In this document: positions 35,205 to 47,838 of the stretch, in pieces
How positions within the stretch are numbered: the stretch's first letter is position 1
Layout: every line of letters starts with the position of its first letter
Assembly: GCF_040869045.1 (NCBI RefSeq)
Contig: NC_090319.1
Coordinates: 239,499,832 to 239,563,831 of the forward strand
Origin: Eurosta solidaginis
Lineage: Eukaryota; Arthropoda; Insecta; Diptera; Tephritidae
Length of the DNA: 64,000 nt
Direction of reading: 5' to 3'
The notes under the pieces: generated by a model
What the model was told of the DNA's origin: nothing
Seen by the model: the letters and a program-made list of their open reading frames with translations, nothing else
Databases searched by the model: none
Made by a program: the position numbers and the translations under genes

Positions 35205-36243
35205 TATTTCGTATTTGGTATAGAATTATGGCATTTTTTCATTTTTCGAAATTTTCGATATCGAAAAAGTGGGCGTGATCATAGTCCGATTTCGACCAAT
35301 TTTAATACCAAGATAAAGTGAGTTCAGATAAGTACGTGAACTAAGTTTAGTAAAGATATATCGATTTTTGCTCAATCATCATGTCAATGTTAATGTCATC
35401 ATTATCATGTTAACGGCCAAGCGGAAGGACAGACGGCCGACTGTGTAGAAAAACCTGGCGTGGCTTCAACCGATTTGGCCCATTTTCACAGAAATTAGTT
35501 ATTGTCATAGGAGCTGTGCTCTTACCAAATTTCACAGGGATTGGTAAATTTTTGTTCGACTTATAGCATTAAAATTTTTCTAGACAAATTAAATGGAAAA
35601 GGGTGGAGCCAAGCCCATTTTGAAATTTTCTTTTATTTTTGTATTTTGTTGCACCATATCATTACAGGAGTTGAATGTTTATGTAATTTACTTATATACT
35701 GTAAAGATATTCAATTTTGTGTTAAAATTTGACTTTTACATTTTTTTTTAAGTGGGCGTGTTCGTCATCCGATCTTGCTAATTTTTATTTAAAACACATG
35801 TAGTAATAGGAGTAACGTTGCTGCCAAATTCCGTCATGATATCTTCAACGACTGCCAAATTACAGCTTGCAAAACTTTTAACTTAACTTCTTATAAAAGT
35901 GAGCGGTGCCACGCCCACTGTCCAACATTTTTCAAATTTTCTATTCTGCGTCATAAGGTCAACGAACGTACCAAGTTCCATCGCTTTATCCGTCTTTGGT
36001 AATGAATTATCGCAAGAACTTACCTACCAAATTTCATTAAGATACCTCAAAATTTACTCAAGTTATCGTGTTCACGGACAGACGCACGGACGGACGGACA
36101 TGGCTAAATGAATTTACTTTTTTCGTCCGGATTATTTTGATATATAGAAGTAAATATCTATCTCGATTAGTTTATGCCGTTACGGGGTACCGTTATGCGA
36201 ACAAAATTAATATATTCTGTGAGCTCTGCTGAGCTGAGTATAA
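35205..36243 (-). mobile_element. HINE-1 copy, modular half only
   Basis: The modules run from TTTCGTATTTGGTATAG to the sub-terminal GCTGAGCTGAGTATAAA. The array and hairpin end are missing. More diverged than the other copies, with small deletions near 36015. Confidence 0.75.
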
Positions 36244-36427
36244 ATATTTAAAGGTCGCAAGAATATAGCTTTCAATAGTTCCTCAGGAATAGTGCGCCGC
36301 AAAGAAAAATTCTGTAGGTGACTTTGTAGTGATCAGACATGTCGATACTTCAGCATGAACGAATAAATCGTTTATTCAGAAATACCGTGGCCCTTAGTTC
36401 ACAAAACCTTGTAAAGTTTATTTTGTA
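36244..36427. other. Short unassigned spacer
   Basis: No repeat or coding motif recognised between the HINE-1 end and the LINE tail. Confidence 0.3.
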
Positions 36428-37740
36428 TTACTTACTTAATTGGCGCTTAGCCGTTTAAATAGTTACGACCATCCAACAATACGCGCCAGTCGCTTAGTCG
36501 CTCTGTCAACTGTTGCCAGTTGGTCACACCAAGGGAGATTAAATCGTTTTCCACCTGGTCCTTCCAGCGGAGTGGGGCCGCCCTCTTTCTCTGCTTCTAT
36601 AGGCTGGTTAAGATAGCAATATTTTCTTATACGGAGCGCCGTCTTTCATAACTTGACCTCGCTGGATTATGTTGATGTATGCGTAAAGCTCGTACAGCCA
36701 ACGCGTAGAAGATCATAAATCTTTCGAAAAAAATTTGTTTCAAACACTCCCAGAGTCGCTTCATCTGATGTTGTCATGTTCCATGCTTCTGCACCATATA
36801 TTTAGTAGGACGGGTATTATAAGTGACTTGTAGAGTATGCTTTTCGTTTGCTGACAGAGGACTTTACTTTTAAATTGCCTAGCTAGTCCAAAGTAGCATT
36901 TATTGGCAAGAGTGACTCTTCGATGGATTTCAGAGCAGATGTTGTTTTCAGTGTTAATGGTGGTTCCCAAATGAACGAAGTCTTTTTCTGTTTCGAAATT
37001 ATGGTTGTCAACAGTAGCGTGGTTGCCAAGGAGCATATCCGCTGCCTCTTTGATTGATGACAGCAGGTATTTCGTTTTGTCCTCATTCAACATCAAACCC
37101 ATATTTTCCCCTTCTTTTTCCAGTTTGGAGTAAGCAAAACGTACGGCGAGGGTGTTCAGACCGATGGCATCAATGTTGTCAGCAAACGCCAGTAAATTCA
37201 CACTTTTATAGAATATTGTTCCAGAGCGGTTAAGTTCTGTAGCTAGTATAATTTTCTCCAGCATCAAATTAAAGAAATCGCAGGATAGGGAGTCACCTTT
37301 TCCGAAACCTCGTTTAGTTTTGAACGGCTCGGAAAGGTCCTTCCTTCTGATTGAGCTCATGGCCTTGCCCACTGTTATTCAGCCCTATAAGTTTTGCCGG
37401 AGGCCAAATTCAGATAAAGCGGCGAATAGGCAGCTCCTTTTCGTGCTGCCGAAGGCGGCTTTAAAATCGACGATGAGGTGATGTACATCAATTCTTTTTC
37501 TTTGGGAGGAATGGGGTTCATCATCACAGTGCGGTACATCGCTGTATTCATTTAGGAGAGAAAAGAAGTATTCCCTCCATAATCTAAGCACTCTCTGGAC
37601 AAGGTCGCCGTTTTCGTTCTTGCAGGAGTTTACCCCGAACATAACCCCTTTTTTATATAGCGAACCACTTGATCCAAGAAAGACGCCTGCTTGCAGCCGC
37701 ACCTCGTGGTCGACAGACGCTGCCGATGAAAAATCCCTCA
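36428..37740 (-). pseudogene. RTE-clade LINE copy 2, internally deleted
   Basis: Same family as the copy at 18.2-19.7 kb: shared LMLEKIILAxELNRxGTI, NEDKTKYLLSS and LANKCYFGL, and a (CTTA)n tail at the low-coordinate end. The catalytic motif is changed from YADD to FADN (in LLAFADNID), which removes an essential Asp. Fingers and palm sequence between WREYFFSLLN and HHLIVDFKAAFGS is deleted. Frame breaks occur near 37375 and 36750. Inactive. Confidence 0.82.
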
Positions 37741-38448
37741 GCTAGCCCTTAGACTGAGCATGTCAGAGTGGCCCAGCCAGGTTGTCGCCTTCTCACATTA
37801 GCTAACTAAACGGATGTTCAGTGGCTACCCAGAAGATACTTGGCCGCAAGCGACAGGAAGTAGTTAGCTGCTTGAACCGCATGCAAAAGAATAGCTCTGA
37901 CCCAGCTGAATGGCAGTCAGAAGCATTACCTACTTTCGAGAACTTCTACATACGGCTCCAACTTTTTAAATTGTATTAAGCAACATGAATCACCTCGCAA
38001 TGCATTAAGGGTTCAATATCAAAATATGTGTTTGAAGTACCCTGTTATATCATTCTGTCATAATATGTTCAGCTATCTCGTGTCATTGACAGCTTCCTTT
38101 TTCCGTTTGAGTTTTTGACAAGTAAAGATTCAAATTTAAGCCAGCGAATAAATAGCGACTATAACCTGCAAGTGTAGACCTCTCTAGTTTCAAATTGAAA
38201 CCCAGTACTGGCCACTAATTATCACGGTATAATTTAAATTTTAAACCAAATTTCGTTTGGTCGTATATGTAGTACAAAAAGTTTCAGATTTAGGCTCAAA
38301 CTTTTAGCCGTGTACTGCATTAAAGTTCAAATAGTTTCATATATGAAACAAGTCGAAAGTGATTGGAATTTTCCAAAATTAGTAGTGAAACCGTAAAGAG
38401 CAAAAATATAGTACGCGCAAAGCACTTTTGCAAACCCGGTATTTAGCC
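37741..38448. other. Unassigned stretch
   Basis: About 700 bp without a recognised family. The first 200 bp are GC-richer (GGCCGCAAGCGACAGGAAG) and may be part of another LINE 5' region, but no motif could be secured. Confidence 0.3.
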
Positions 38449-38623
38449 CGTTGTTGTTGTATTGACGATAAAGATACTCTCCCAAGGTTTTGGGGAGTGT
38501 TATCAATGCTGATGGTCTTTTCCGGATACAGATACGGTAAGTTCCGTTAACAAAGCACCATAAAGGTACTGGTCCGACCATCTCAGGAACGATTAATATG
38601 ACCACATTAAACCTTCTAGAATA
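38449..38623. mobile_element. SINE-like element, partial second copy
   Basis: Shares GTTTTGGGGAGT, GGATACAGAT, CGACCATCTC and CCACATTAAACCTTC with the insert at 31338, including the TTG-rich end. It stops midway, covering about 175 of 327 bp. More diverged than the first copy. Confidence 0.65.
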
Positions 38624-39354
38624 ATTACATTATATTCATTTTGAATCATGATCGAAAAACTATAAATTTTTTATTTGAAAAATACAAGAACCACAAAATA
38701 ATGTGCAATTGCTTTTCGCAAAGCTCCTGACAGAAGTGAAATTTTTAATATCAGCCTAGAGACGATAGTTATTTAGTTCAAAAAGAAGCGTTTTAACTCC
38801 CCCGATATTTTTGGACGTGTTAAGCATTAGTACGCTTGCTTTTTTTTAAATGTAAAATACCATACAATTTTATATGGAAAATATATCGCATTTGTGGCAT
38901 GGTTTGAAGAACTAATAATACTAGTTATTAGTTTGATAATTTGTTCTAACTTTTTAGTAATATTTTATGGAGCGATTCGGGAAAAAAGGGTTGAAGATAA
39001 CAGCTACCCTATGTGCTGCCAACTTTCAAAGTACTGATCCCGATTGTTCCAATGAGATTTAATCGTGATGCAGAGCTCGATGACTCAATGGAACGCTACT
39101 AGTAACACATATTCGATGTTTCGGAAGTAAAATGACAAATAACGGCGTTATTGCAAAACCGCGGATAAAGAGTAGCATAAAATATGAGCACAAAAACGCG
39201 GTTGTCTTAGTTGGTTACACTCTAAAGCGAAAATCGTAAATTTACTACCAAAATGGTACACTCTAAAACTTCTGTATGAAATTAAGATTAAAATGGGGAT
39301 AAATTCCTGTTGAAATAATTTTTAGGTGTAAAAATGCCCATTTTTTGTACGTAC
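38624..39354. other. Unassigned AT-rich stretch
   Basis: No repeat partner or protein motif seen. Confidence 0.35.
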
Positions 39355-39368
39355 TCATGTTTATTTAG

Positions 39369-39586
39369 TAGAAAGTACTTCGGTTACGACTCACTTGGAT
39401 CTCCCGAGGATTTATCCAAAGTTGAGATCGGTATCATTCGGAGCTTTATCGTTGCTACCCAACGATTCTCTAAGTAGCTAGATCTAAGTCACCGTTATTT
39501 TTGGTGTATCTGGTATCACAACGGACCTTCGTGTTGTCAAAGTGAGCTATCCTTATCAGGCCAGCTACCACCTAACCTAACCTAAC
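39369..39586 (+). mobile_element. LINE 3'-end fragment with (CCTAA)n tail
   Basis: A 218-bp insert flanked by the exact 14-bp duplication CTCATGTTTATTTA (39355-39368, 39587-39600). It encodes only the last residues of the LINE protein, with the stop in TTCTCTAAGTAG, then a short 3' UTR and CACCTAACCTAACCTAAC. It is a 5'-truncated copy of the same element as 44693-45366, inserted at or near the 3' tail of the I-clade LINE. Confidence 0.8.
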
Positions 39587-39600
39587 CTCATGTTTATTTA

Positions 39601-42600
39601 TTTATTCAAAAGTTAAAATTAAAATATGAAATTATAATATAGCTATAAAGCCATAGCAGCAAGGGCCTTAGGCTAATTAATAGGTAATGCTTATAGCTAA
39701 TGCTTAATCTAAGAGAACCTATATTTTACAGGCTTTTTGAACTAATTGTAAAGGTCTATTTTATGCTAAGCTAAAAGAAGTATTAAATATTGAAGTAAAG
39801 ATGAGTTTCTTATAATAATTCTATTACAGATTTTATATTTGTGTCCGTGGGATCAGACAAACAATCCAATATATTATGATTCGTAAATATTTTTTGTCTA
39901 ACGTATGTGGATTTAGTACAATGGAAAAGAAAGTGGTCAATAGAGGCTATTGTTGAACAACTGCAAAATTTACATAAATTTGAATAGCTTCTATTAGGAG
40001 TTGCTGTGTCACTCGAGTATGCCCTAATATTAATGGGATATATTTAATCAAATCATGTCATTTTAAATTATGCTGTCCTATACGGGAAATTTTATTTATT
40101 ACGCTGTTGTTGTTAGGGTTAGATATTTTATACCAGTTTGAAGTTTTATTGAAACAAGAAATGTGGGATTTTTGTAGTTTTGTTTTTAGCAATCTTATAA
40201 TATCTGTGTTGTTAATGTTTTTATTTAAGAAGGAAGGCGATTTTCGAGCTTCTTTAGCGATCCTGTCGGCGAATTCTTTACCAATAATATTTACATTCCC
40301 GGGTACCCAAAGTAAAATAAATTTTGGAAAACTATTAATTAAAATAGTTCTTATTTGGTTCGAATAAAAATTTTTGTTTTTTAAATTTTTAACAGAACTA
40401 ATAGAATAGCTCCAAGTGAATCAGTGCAAATAATATAGTCACTATTGTTATTTTTTAGTAACAATAATGCTTCGAGAACAGCTACTATTTCAGTCGAGTA
40501 GACAGAACTATACTCAGGGAGTACGCCTACTTTTAAAGTGGTTTTTCTTGTTGTAATGTTGAATGTTTTGATCTCATTTGACTTTGATCCACCAGTGTAT
40601 ATAAATTTATAGTTTTTGTATCTATTCCGAATAAAACTTAATTTACTGCGGTAGATCTCTGGGCTGTGTCTGATTTCATAAAATAACGCAGGCTGCCTTC
40701 AATGCATTCGTCACTTAAAAACTACGGAGGGTATCTTTCAGTAACTGATTTTGAAGTTATATATGGTATGCCTATCTTTTTACATAACTCAATACCTTTT
40801 TGTATAGCGGACTTATATTTTGGTGCTTTTTTTAGGAATCTATTTTCTTGACAATATTTGAAAGCAGTTTATTGTTTTGCAATAATATTTTAAAGATTTT
40901 AGTTGTTGAAAATAATACACGATTTTCTATTGGTGATATTTTTGATTCAAACAATAAATTGCTTATATTTGTTGTGCGGTAGGTTCCAAGTGCATTCTTA
41001 TAGTTGAATGATATATTGATTTGACCTGTCTAAGAGAAGAAGATGCTTCATAACCATATAAAAATAAAGAATAATCAATCTTTGACATCAGTAATGCATT
41101 TACTATACTTATAAGATTTGGTGGATTACAGTTATAACTATTGCTGGAGAGGCATTTTGCTATCTTCAAGCTATCATTGAGGGATTTTTTGAGTTTAATA
41201 ATATGATTTCTCCAATTGTATCTTTTATTAAAAAGAACGCCAACTATTTTTAGTTCATCAACTCTAGGGATGGGAATGTTATTTACTCTTAGGTTCACTA
41301 GGCAATTTTTCTTACGGAATATATGTATTTCTTTACATTTTTCTGGGGATAATTTCGCTCCTGTGTAATCGCACCAGATGGATATATCATTGTACAAATT
41401 ATTAAGTTCAATTGTTTGGTTTTTGTGTTTTATAAGTTTTATGGTGAGAACAAAATAGTCTATATAGGCACAAAAGCTTATTTCCTTATGAATTGCAATC
41501 ACATCGCATATTTTATTATATGCCACAAAGAAAAGGACCACGGATAATGATGAACCTTGTGGTATGCCATTTTCGATATTGTAAGGTTGCGAGCAGAGCG
41601 ATTCAACGCGAACTCTAATTTTTCTATTGGACATAAAATTCTTTACATAATTCGTTATTTTCTACCTACTTTCCATTTTTATAGTTGATCTACAACTGCA
41701 TGTACTCCTATCCTATAAAATGCTGTTTTAAAATCTAAATACATCCAAATATCAATTGGCACGAACCAGAATAGAAGTAGGATTAATGAAGAAAAACAAA
41801 AAACTGCTGTGATGGCTGAATGGTTATAGCAGCGGCGCCTAAACGTTGCCGATGAAGGAATTTAGCAGTTCCCGAAATGGATCTATACAACGAGCTTTGG
41901 CAGTTGTCTAAATTTTTTCTTTCTTCTATTCTAATTTAAAAATTTTTTCAATTAAGAAAAAATTTATCATAACAATAATAATGATAAAAAATTATTGTTA
42001 GGCCTTGAGCTCGATTCGAACCCGCGATCTTAAATACAGAATAGAGATATGACTATGTGATGACAAAGAATTCTTTACTAAACAATCTATATATCGTAAG
42101 TTGTTTGAAACAGACTGTCATTTTTTAAACCCAGTTTGATGGCTACGTAAAAAGTTTTTATTATTTAAATACCACCAAAGTCTATTTGCTACAATTTTGT
42201 CCATAACTTTTGAAATACGCGAATTTAAACAAATTGGAAATTGGAGCACTTATTTCTGTTTTATTTGTATTGGTCTTCAATATGGGAATGACAATGCTGG
42301 GTAAAAAAATTTGGGGGCATTGTTATTGAGAATGTTATTAAATAGTTCTAATAACCTTAGTTTGACGCATTTGGGTAAGTTGAAAGCATTTCCCTCTTTT
42401 ATTATTTTTATATGATCCTCAGTTTGTATGCTATCCATTTAAATCGCCTGTTATCAAAGTTTGATGTCTAGTTGTATTTATTGTGTTTTGCAAATCTGTT
42501 ATATTAAATGATTTGTTTTGGCGAAATGTAAGCAGAAATATTTGTAAACTTAATTTTTGAGGTAACTGTTGCAGAGATTATATCACTCATACTATTGTTA

Positions 42601-42717
42601 GTTGTATTTAAGCTATGCTGCACAGAATTATGTATCAAAAGTGCAGCTCCACCAAATGAGTTAGAAATCTTAGAAATTAATAAATTATAATTTATTGGAA
42701 TAAGCATATTTATTGTA
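39601..42717 (-). pseudogene. I-clade LINE ORF2, main part
   Basis: On the minus strand, from high to low coordinates: endonuclease (FGGAALLIHNSVQHS, LITGDLNG; 42707-42450), reverse transcriptase (PALSFPY, ISKVMDKIVANRLWWYLNN, YLDFKTAFYRIGVHAVVD, GIPQGSSLSVVLF, FCAYIDYFVL), RNase H (FIYTGGSKSNE, YSTEIVAVLEAL, ICTDSLGAI, LLWVPGNVNIIGKEFAD) and a decayed C-terminal segment. RNase H downstream of RT places it in the I group. The YxDD box reads YIDY, so the RT is dead. The 3' tail is TAAA-rich. Its 5' part continues at 55007-55279 beyond a 12.3-kb insertion. Confidence 0.82.
41757..42083. other. Possible tRNA-derived insert within I-LINE
   Basis: This segment interrupts the RT reading. On the plus strand, TGGCTGAATGG (41813-41823) fits an RNA polymerase III A box. 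On the minus strand, GGTTCGAATC (42022-42013) fits a B box. They are on opposite strands, so no complete tRNA or single SINE promoter is formed. Edges are approximate and no target duplication was found. Confidence 0.35.
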
Positions 42718-43095
42718 GACTAGCAGACCCGGCAGACGTTGTTCTGCCCTAAATTTGGTCTATCTGCATACATTTTATTAAGCGTTTTCCGTCTAACTCT
42801 GCCTCCCCCTCTTATATTTCTCTTAATCCTTTAATTCACTCCTCCTTCTGCCTTTTTCGATTCATCTATCTCTATTTCGTCTCACTCTATCTCTTTCTTA
42901 GCCTCCTTCTCGTTCCCTCTTTTCTCTTCTCTCAAGTTCTTCTCATTCTTCTTCATCCCTTATTGCCAGTCCCAGAGGGTGGTATGCAGGGCCGTAGAGA
43001 GAAAATCCAGACCCGGGACTAAGCAGTTTACAGGCCGCCTATAAAAAATCCACTATTACATTTGATTAACTTGAATTAATGACGTCTCATTCATG

Positions 43096-43286
43096 CAGGG
43101 GCGGATCCAGCACGATTTGATAGGGGGACGATTAGGATGATCTTATAAATTATACATATATAAAAGCTAAAAATTTTAAAATTGTATATGTAATTAAAAC
43201 AAACTTTTATAATTTTCATAAGTTCCAGATAAGAGCGGGCGGCGATCGCCCCCTCGCCCCCTCGCCCCCACCTGGATACGCCACTG
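43096..43286. mobile_element. hAT MITE
   Basis: 191 bp with ends CAGGGGCGGATCCAG and CAGTGGCGTATCCAG (inverted), flanked by the exact 8-bp duplication CATTCATG (43088-43095, 43287-43294). Nested near the left end of the larger hAT. No coding capacity; the 69-codon frame across it is incidental. Confidence 0.9.
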
Positions 43287-44692
43287 CATTCATGAATCAT
43301 TATTGATGGATTACATCAAACAAATTATTTGCCACATCAACTAAATGATTTTTGGACTAAGATCTGACAATAAAATTAACACAGGATATTTACTATTTAT
43401 ACTATTTTATTGTAACGTAGAAATAAAATTCTCTTTTAACAGCCACGTATTGTTTCAAATAATCTTTTCTAGTTATTTGCTAACATTTTTATAATAATAC
43501 ATTTTAATAATACATTTTTAATAATACATTTCTGATAAATTTAATTATTATAAATTTTAATTATTCAACATAGAAGGTTCGGATATCAAAGACAGGCTTT
43601 ACTTGCTTTTTTCGCTGCAAAATTTTTATAATAATATCAAAATTTAATTGTCTTGCCAAAACGGATTCAACACAAATCGTGGCAAGTCCTGAAACTCGCT
43701 CTTGAGATGAACACGATCTATGAAAGTTTTTTATTCTTTAAAGGACGCTGAAGGAACTTTCTGCACTAGCTACAGTGACAGGTATAGTGCAAAAGATACG
43801 TAAAGCAACACAAATGTTGGGGAAAATTGTATACAGATTTTGCACATATGTAGATGACATTTAGCAATTCCAATGGTTGCTTCGTAAATATGTTTCAAGT
43901 GAATTATTTCGCATTCTAAGCTTTTAGAAATGTCCGAATTGTATTTTTCGGCAAATTTTGCTGCGCTCGCCCGAACCGTAGATTCATCCATGTCTTCAAA
44001 TTACCACAAAAAGGAAAACGTCTCGCTCAAATTTCTCATAGCTGCAAATCGTTCAGTAATACCAGTGATTACCAAATAAACGATCACCAGGAATGTATTG
44101 TTTTTAAAATCAGACTCTGAATCATATGTAATCATCTCATATAAATTATCTTCAGAACGTCTTCTGGGGTTTCTCTTTCGTATGTCCGGAAACTTTGGCG
44201 AGATGTCCAATTGAATAGCAACTGTTTTGCTTTCTTTTAAAATGTTTCCCATTGGTTCCTGATCAACTTCAAATCAGCTATTAAGGCATCTAGATGTCGG
44301 ACCTCAACATCGATGGTGGCGTATCTGACTTGGAGGACCACGTTTCTTTCATTAATGGTAGTTAGTATTTTGAGCCAAATTGAGTACAGCAACATACATT
44401 CGAACTTGTTGATGTACTTGAGAATGCCGGTAACATCGCGGTATGCTTACGCAGTCAAATTTGGCTTTTGGCTGAAAGACTGTGAAGAGAGCTCGGTACA
44501 TTTTTTTTTGAGGATGTCCCATCGTTGTAGGGCGCTGCTGAAAATAGTAAAACATTTTTGTACAACTACGAAGAAAGTAATTGCAGCTGTACAACATTCT
44601 GCAGCATCAACACTACAAAAATTGAGACTGTGGGTTGCACAAGGCGAGTAATCGGCATTCGAGGTTTTGTCAAGAATGTGACGTAGTGCTCC

Positions 44693-45366
44693 TAATACGG
44701 CTAGGGAATTTAATATCTACTCTGACAGCCGAGCGGCTATCAAGGCCTTGAGCTCAACTACAGTGCGATCGAGGGTGGTCTGGGAGTGCCTGACCTCGCC
44801 TGCGATTGCATCAAATTATTTTTCAGTTAAGATTATCTGAGTCCCGGCCTATAGTGATTTCGGGATTCCGCTGGCCACCTGTGGATTGCTCCTCCATAGG
44901 TGGGCCTCGAGTCAGCTCAGCAAACGTTGGGTGGACACCACGTCGTGGAGGGTAGCAAGATCTTCCTGGCCGAAAGTGGATGGCAGGAGGTTGCTGAAAT
45001 AATTGGGTTCACTAAGGCTCTCCTATCAATGGTCATTGGGGTTTTGACAGGGCACTATCCCATGGGTATCCATGCGGTTCGTCTCAATATAATGGAAACT
45101 CCATCCTGTTGCAGCTGTATGGAGGATGATGAGGTGGAATCATCAAATCACTTTATGCTAGATTGCCCAGCTTTTGCCAGAAATAGGCGAAAGTACTTCG
45201 GTCGCGACTCACTTGAATCTCCCGAAGAATTATCCAAAGTTGAGATCGGTATCATTCGAAGCTTTATCGTTGCTACCCAACAATTCTCTAAGTAGTATCA
45301 CAACGGACCGTCGTGTTGTCCAACTGAGCTTTCCTTATCAGGGCAGCTATCACCTAACCTAACCTA
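44693..45366 (+). pseudogene. RNase H-bearing LINE 3' fragment (LOA/R1/I-like), nested
   Basis: A 674-bp insert flanked by the exact 12-bp duplication ACGTAGTGCTCC (44681-44692, 45367-45378). It encodes an RNase H segment with IYSDSRAAIKAL, then after frameshifts a C-terminal zinc-binding block CCSCMEDDEVESSNHFMLDC and the tail ESPEELSKVEIGIIRSFIVA, stopping at 45293. It ends CACCTAACCTAA. It splits the hAT transposase frame after GAYNGA. Confidence 0.85.
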
Positions 45367-46026
45367 ACGTAGTGCTCCGTTGTAAGCTCCATTCATATTG
45401 GCCCCGTTATCGTACCCTTGTGCACGACAATCCTCAATCATGTATGGCAAATTAGATCAGCGATTTTCTGACCAGTTTTGTGGTTACAATCTACGAAAGC
45501 CAAAAACCGTTTTTGAATTATAAAGTTTGTTGTTTTCGAATTGAAATGCAGGTAGCGCAATATGAACGTAGTCTGTTCAACGTGACTAGCATCAGGCATA
45601 GCATCAACGATAATAGCAAAATACTTGGCTTTCTTGCCTTGATCTAATATAGTTTCCCCAAGTCTGCTTTGCACAAATATCTATATACCCGTTTTGAATG
45701 TCTGGGGAAAGGTAGTGAACTTGTAAACATTTGTGCTGCTGCTGTGAAATCCTAACTTTCTCCAAATAATCTCTAAGTATCGGATCATATTGGCTTATGA
45801 GATTTTAGATGCCCAAAAATGTCCATCGTTTCGTTCACCAAGATATATACTTTCGCCTTTGAAAGCTAGGCCTCTTTCACCCAAAAATAAAATAGTGTCC
45901 AAAATTCTATATAAAATTTCTTTCCACTTTTGATTTTCAGTGATTAGCTGGTCATTGATATGTGTATCAGTTGTAGCCTCATTTTGAATTAGATTTTGTA
46001 AAGATTGCCATTGAATATAACATTTA

Positions 46027-47838
46027 CGCCCCGATTCTAGTGTGGTAACCACATTCTTCACCACGGTAACGAAATAATGTAGCAACTCTTACACCCTTTT
46101 GGTATTCTACTCGCTAAAGTAGCCGGATAATTTTTTACCCACAAAAGCAGGTGGTTACATCGAAATAACCACACAACAGCTGTTGTTTAGAAAAAGGCAC
46201 AACTGAAAAATAAAGAATTGTAAGCGCAAATAAGTAAAGATAATAGTAAAAAAAGTGTTGCCTCTTGCTATATATATTTGTTTACACTATGTACTTTAAC
46301 AGAATAAATTACAATATACCTATGTAGAAACTTATCATGCATAATATGCATATACACATCGTCCCGTTTATTCGTTAAACTCGTATCTACAAGTGAGACA
46401 TTTACGGTAAAGCGAACACGGTTGCCACACCATGTTTTCATTTGGGACCAAAATTCATCGAAAAAAAGGACCAACTTTTTGTTTTATTTTATTAGTATAA
46501 AATACAAAATTTTAGGATGTTTCCATATAAAATTTTACTGAACATAGTGAAGATTTTCCTTTAATTCAAGCTGAACAAACTAATATATGTGGATGCAACC
46601 AAAAATGGTACTATATTTTGACATAGGATAAGTATATGTCTTTCACAAACCAAACGTTGTGAACCAAGTTTTGGTCACAAAGCTCTTGGTTCTAGCATTA
46701 TGTTTGATTGCAATGCAATAAAATGTATAGCGCAGTTAGGTTTTAGTAAGAAATGGTTCAAAATTTGCGTTCTGTTGTTGCCGAACTATGTATGTGGAAA
46801 ACTCAGTAAATCATAAATGAAACTAGGCAATTTTGTTAGTGCTATTTTTATAGATGCTTTCTTTTTCCCTTAACGTTTAAACTTCATTTCAGAGCCTAGA
46901 TTCAATAAGTGTGAGTTTTGATCTCAGGTCTCAGGGGTTCTGCTAGCACCTACGGGAATAATTTTATACAAAACATTTCTTCCGAAAACAAATCTCCTTT
47001 GCATTTGCTTCCTTCTGTCTTAGAGTTAAAATATTTCTTGTGCCAAGATACTAAGTTTTCAATTACCTTGCGTGGCTTAACACCACAATAGTCCTGGAAT
47101 TCCTTGAACTCATTGAGCTGGGTGAGAAAGATTTAAATATCAACGTGCCAAACCAGAAGTAATGCATAGAATTTCCTTGTATAAGTTTTGAAAATGTTAG
47201 GCTCACGGCAGAGTGCTCGCTATAAGCTATGCTAGGCGAGAAGCAATTTTTATTTTCATATATTTACATAGTGCTTGATAACAGATCGAAATATCTAGCC
47301 GTTATTAATATTATTATGAAACAAGAGTTTTTTTGATTAGTCTGTTATTTTATCAACAATTAACGGCAATGTGTTTGCCAACACTTTTCTTTTTAATGCC
47401 TGGCATAAATTATATCCTAGGTGAAATGTTATTGTTTTGGTACATTTTATTGATATTTTATTATTATTTATAATTCAAAATTATATGGGAGCTAACGAAA
47501 GTGTGGCGAATTTTTGGGCAATATTGTGAATTTTTACCTGAGTGAAAAAGAAAGAAAAGTACCAATCATGGCTACTGCCTAAAAAGGACAAAAAATTGAA
47601 GAGAAGGGACCAGCGGACCAAATGGACATCCCCAAGGACCATTTTTGGTCCAAATGGACCAAAGTAGCAACAGTGAACGCGAAGAAAAGTACCTTTCAAA
47701 TTTCTCCACAGACACTGGTGAGTTTTTCGGTGATGACAGCGTTACCACTTGGGCCAGAATCGCGGATAAAAGAACTGGTAACGATATTCGGTTACATAAT
47801 GTTCTGGGAACTATTTTACCGGATTCAGAATCGAGGCG
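46027..47838. mobile_element. PIF/Harbinger-like element X, copy 2
   Basis: Flanked by TTA on both sides (46024-46026, 47839-47841). Ends are CGCCCCGATTCTAG and CGCCTCGATTCTGA (inverted). It matches copy 1 at 27675-28426 over both ends. It splits the hAT transposase between its zinc-finger start and the IQWQS block. It carries the further insert at 46417. Confidence 0.82.
46417..47675. mobile_element. hAT-like non-autonomous element Y, nested
   Basis: 1,259 bp with ends CACGGTTGCCAC and CACTGTTGCTAC (inverted; 10 of 12 match), plus an internal CATTTGGxACCAAAA shared by both ends. Flanked by AAAGCGAA and AACGCGAA (7 of 8), as expected for an 8-bp duplication. Element X copy 1 preserves the empty site AAAGCGAAGAAA. 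No transposase; the short frames inside have no motifs. Confidence 0.8.

Noticed and set aside
39566..39588. CCTAA repeats as a true telomere end
   Set aside because: Only three units, bounded by an exact target duplication; it is the LINE tail.
41990..42030. Functional tRNA gene on the minus strand
   Set aside because: Only a B-box-like motif; no acceptor, D or anticodon arm can be formed.
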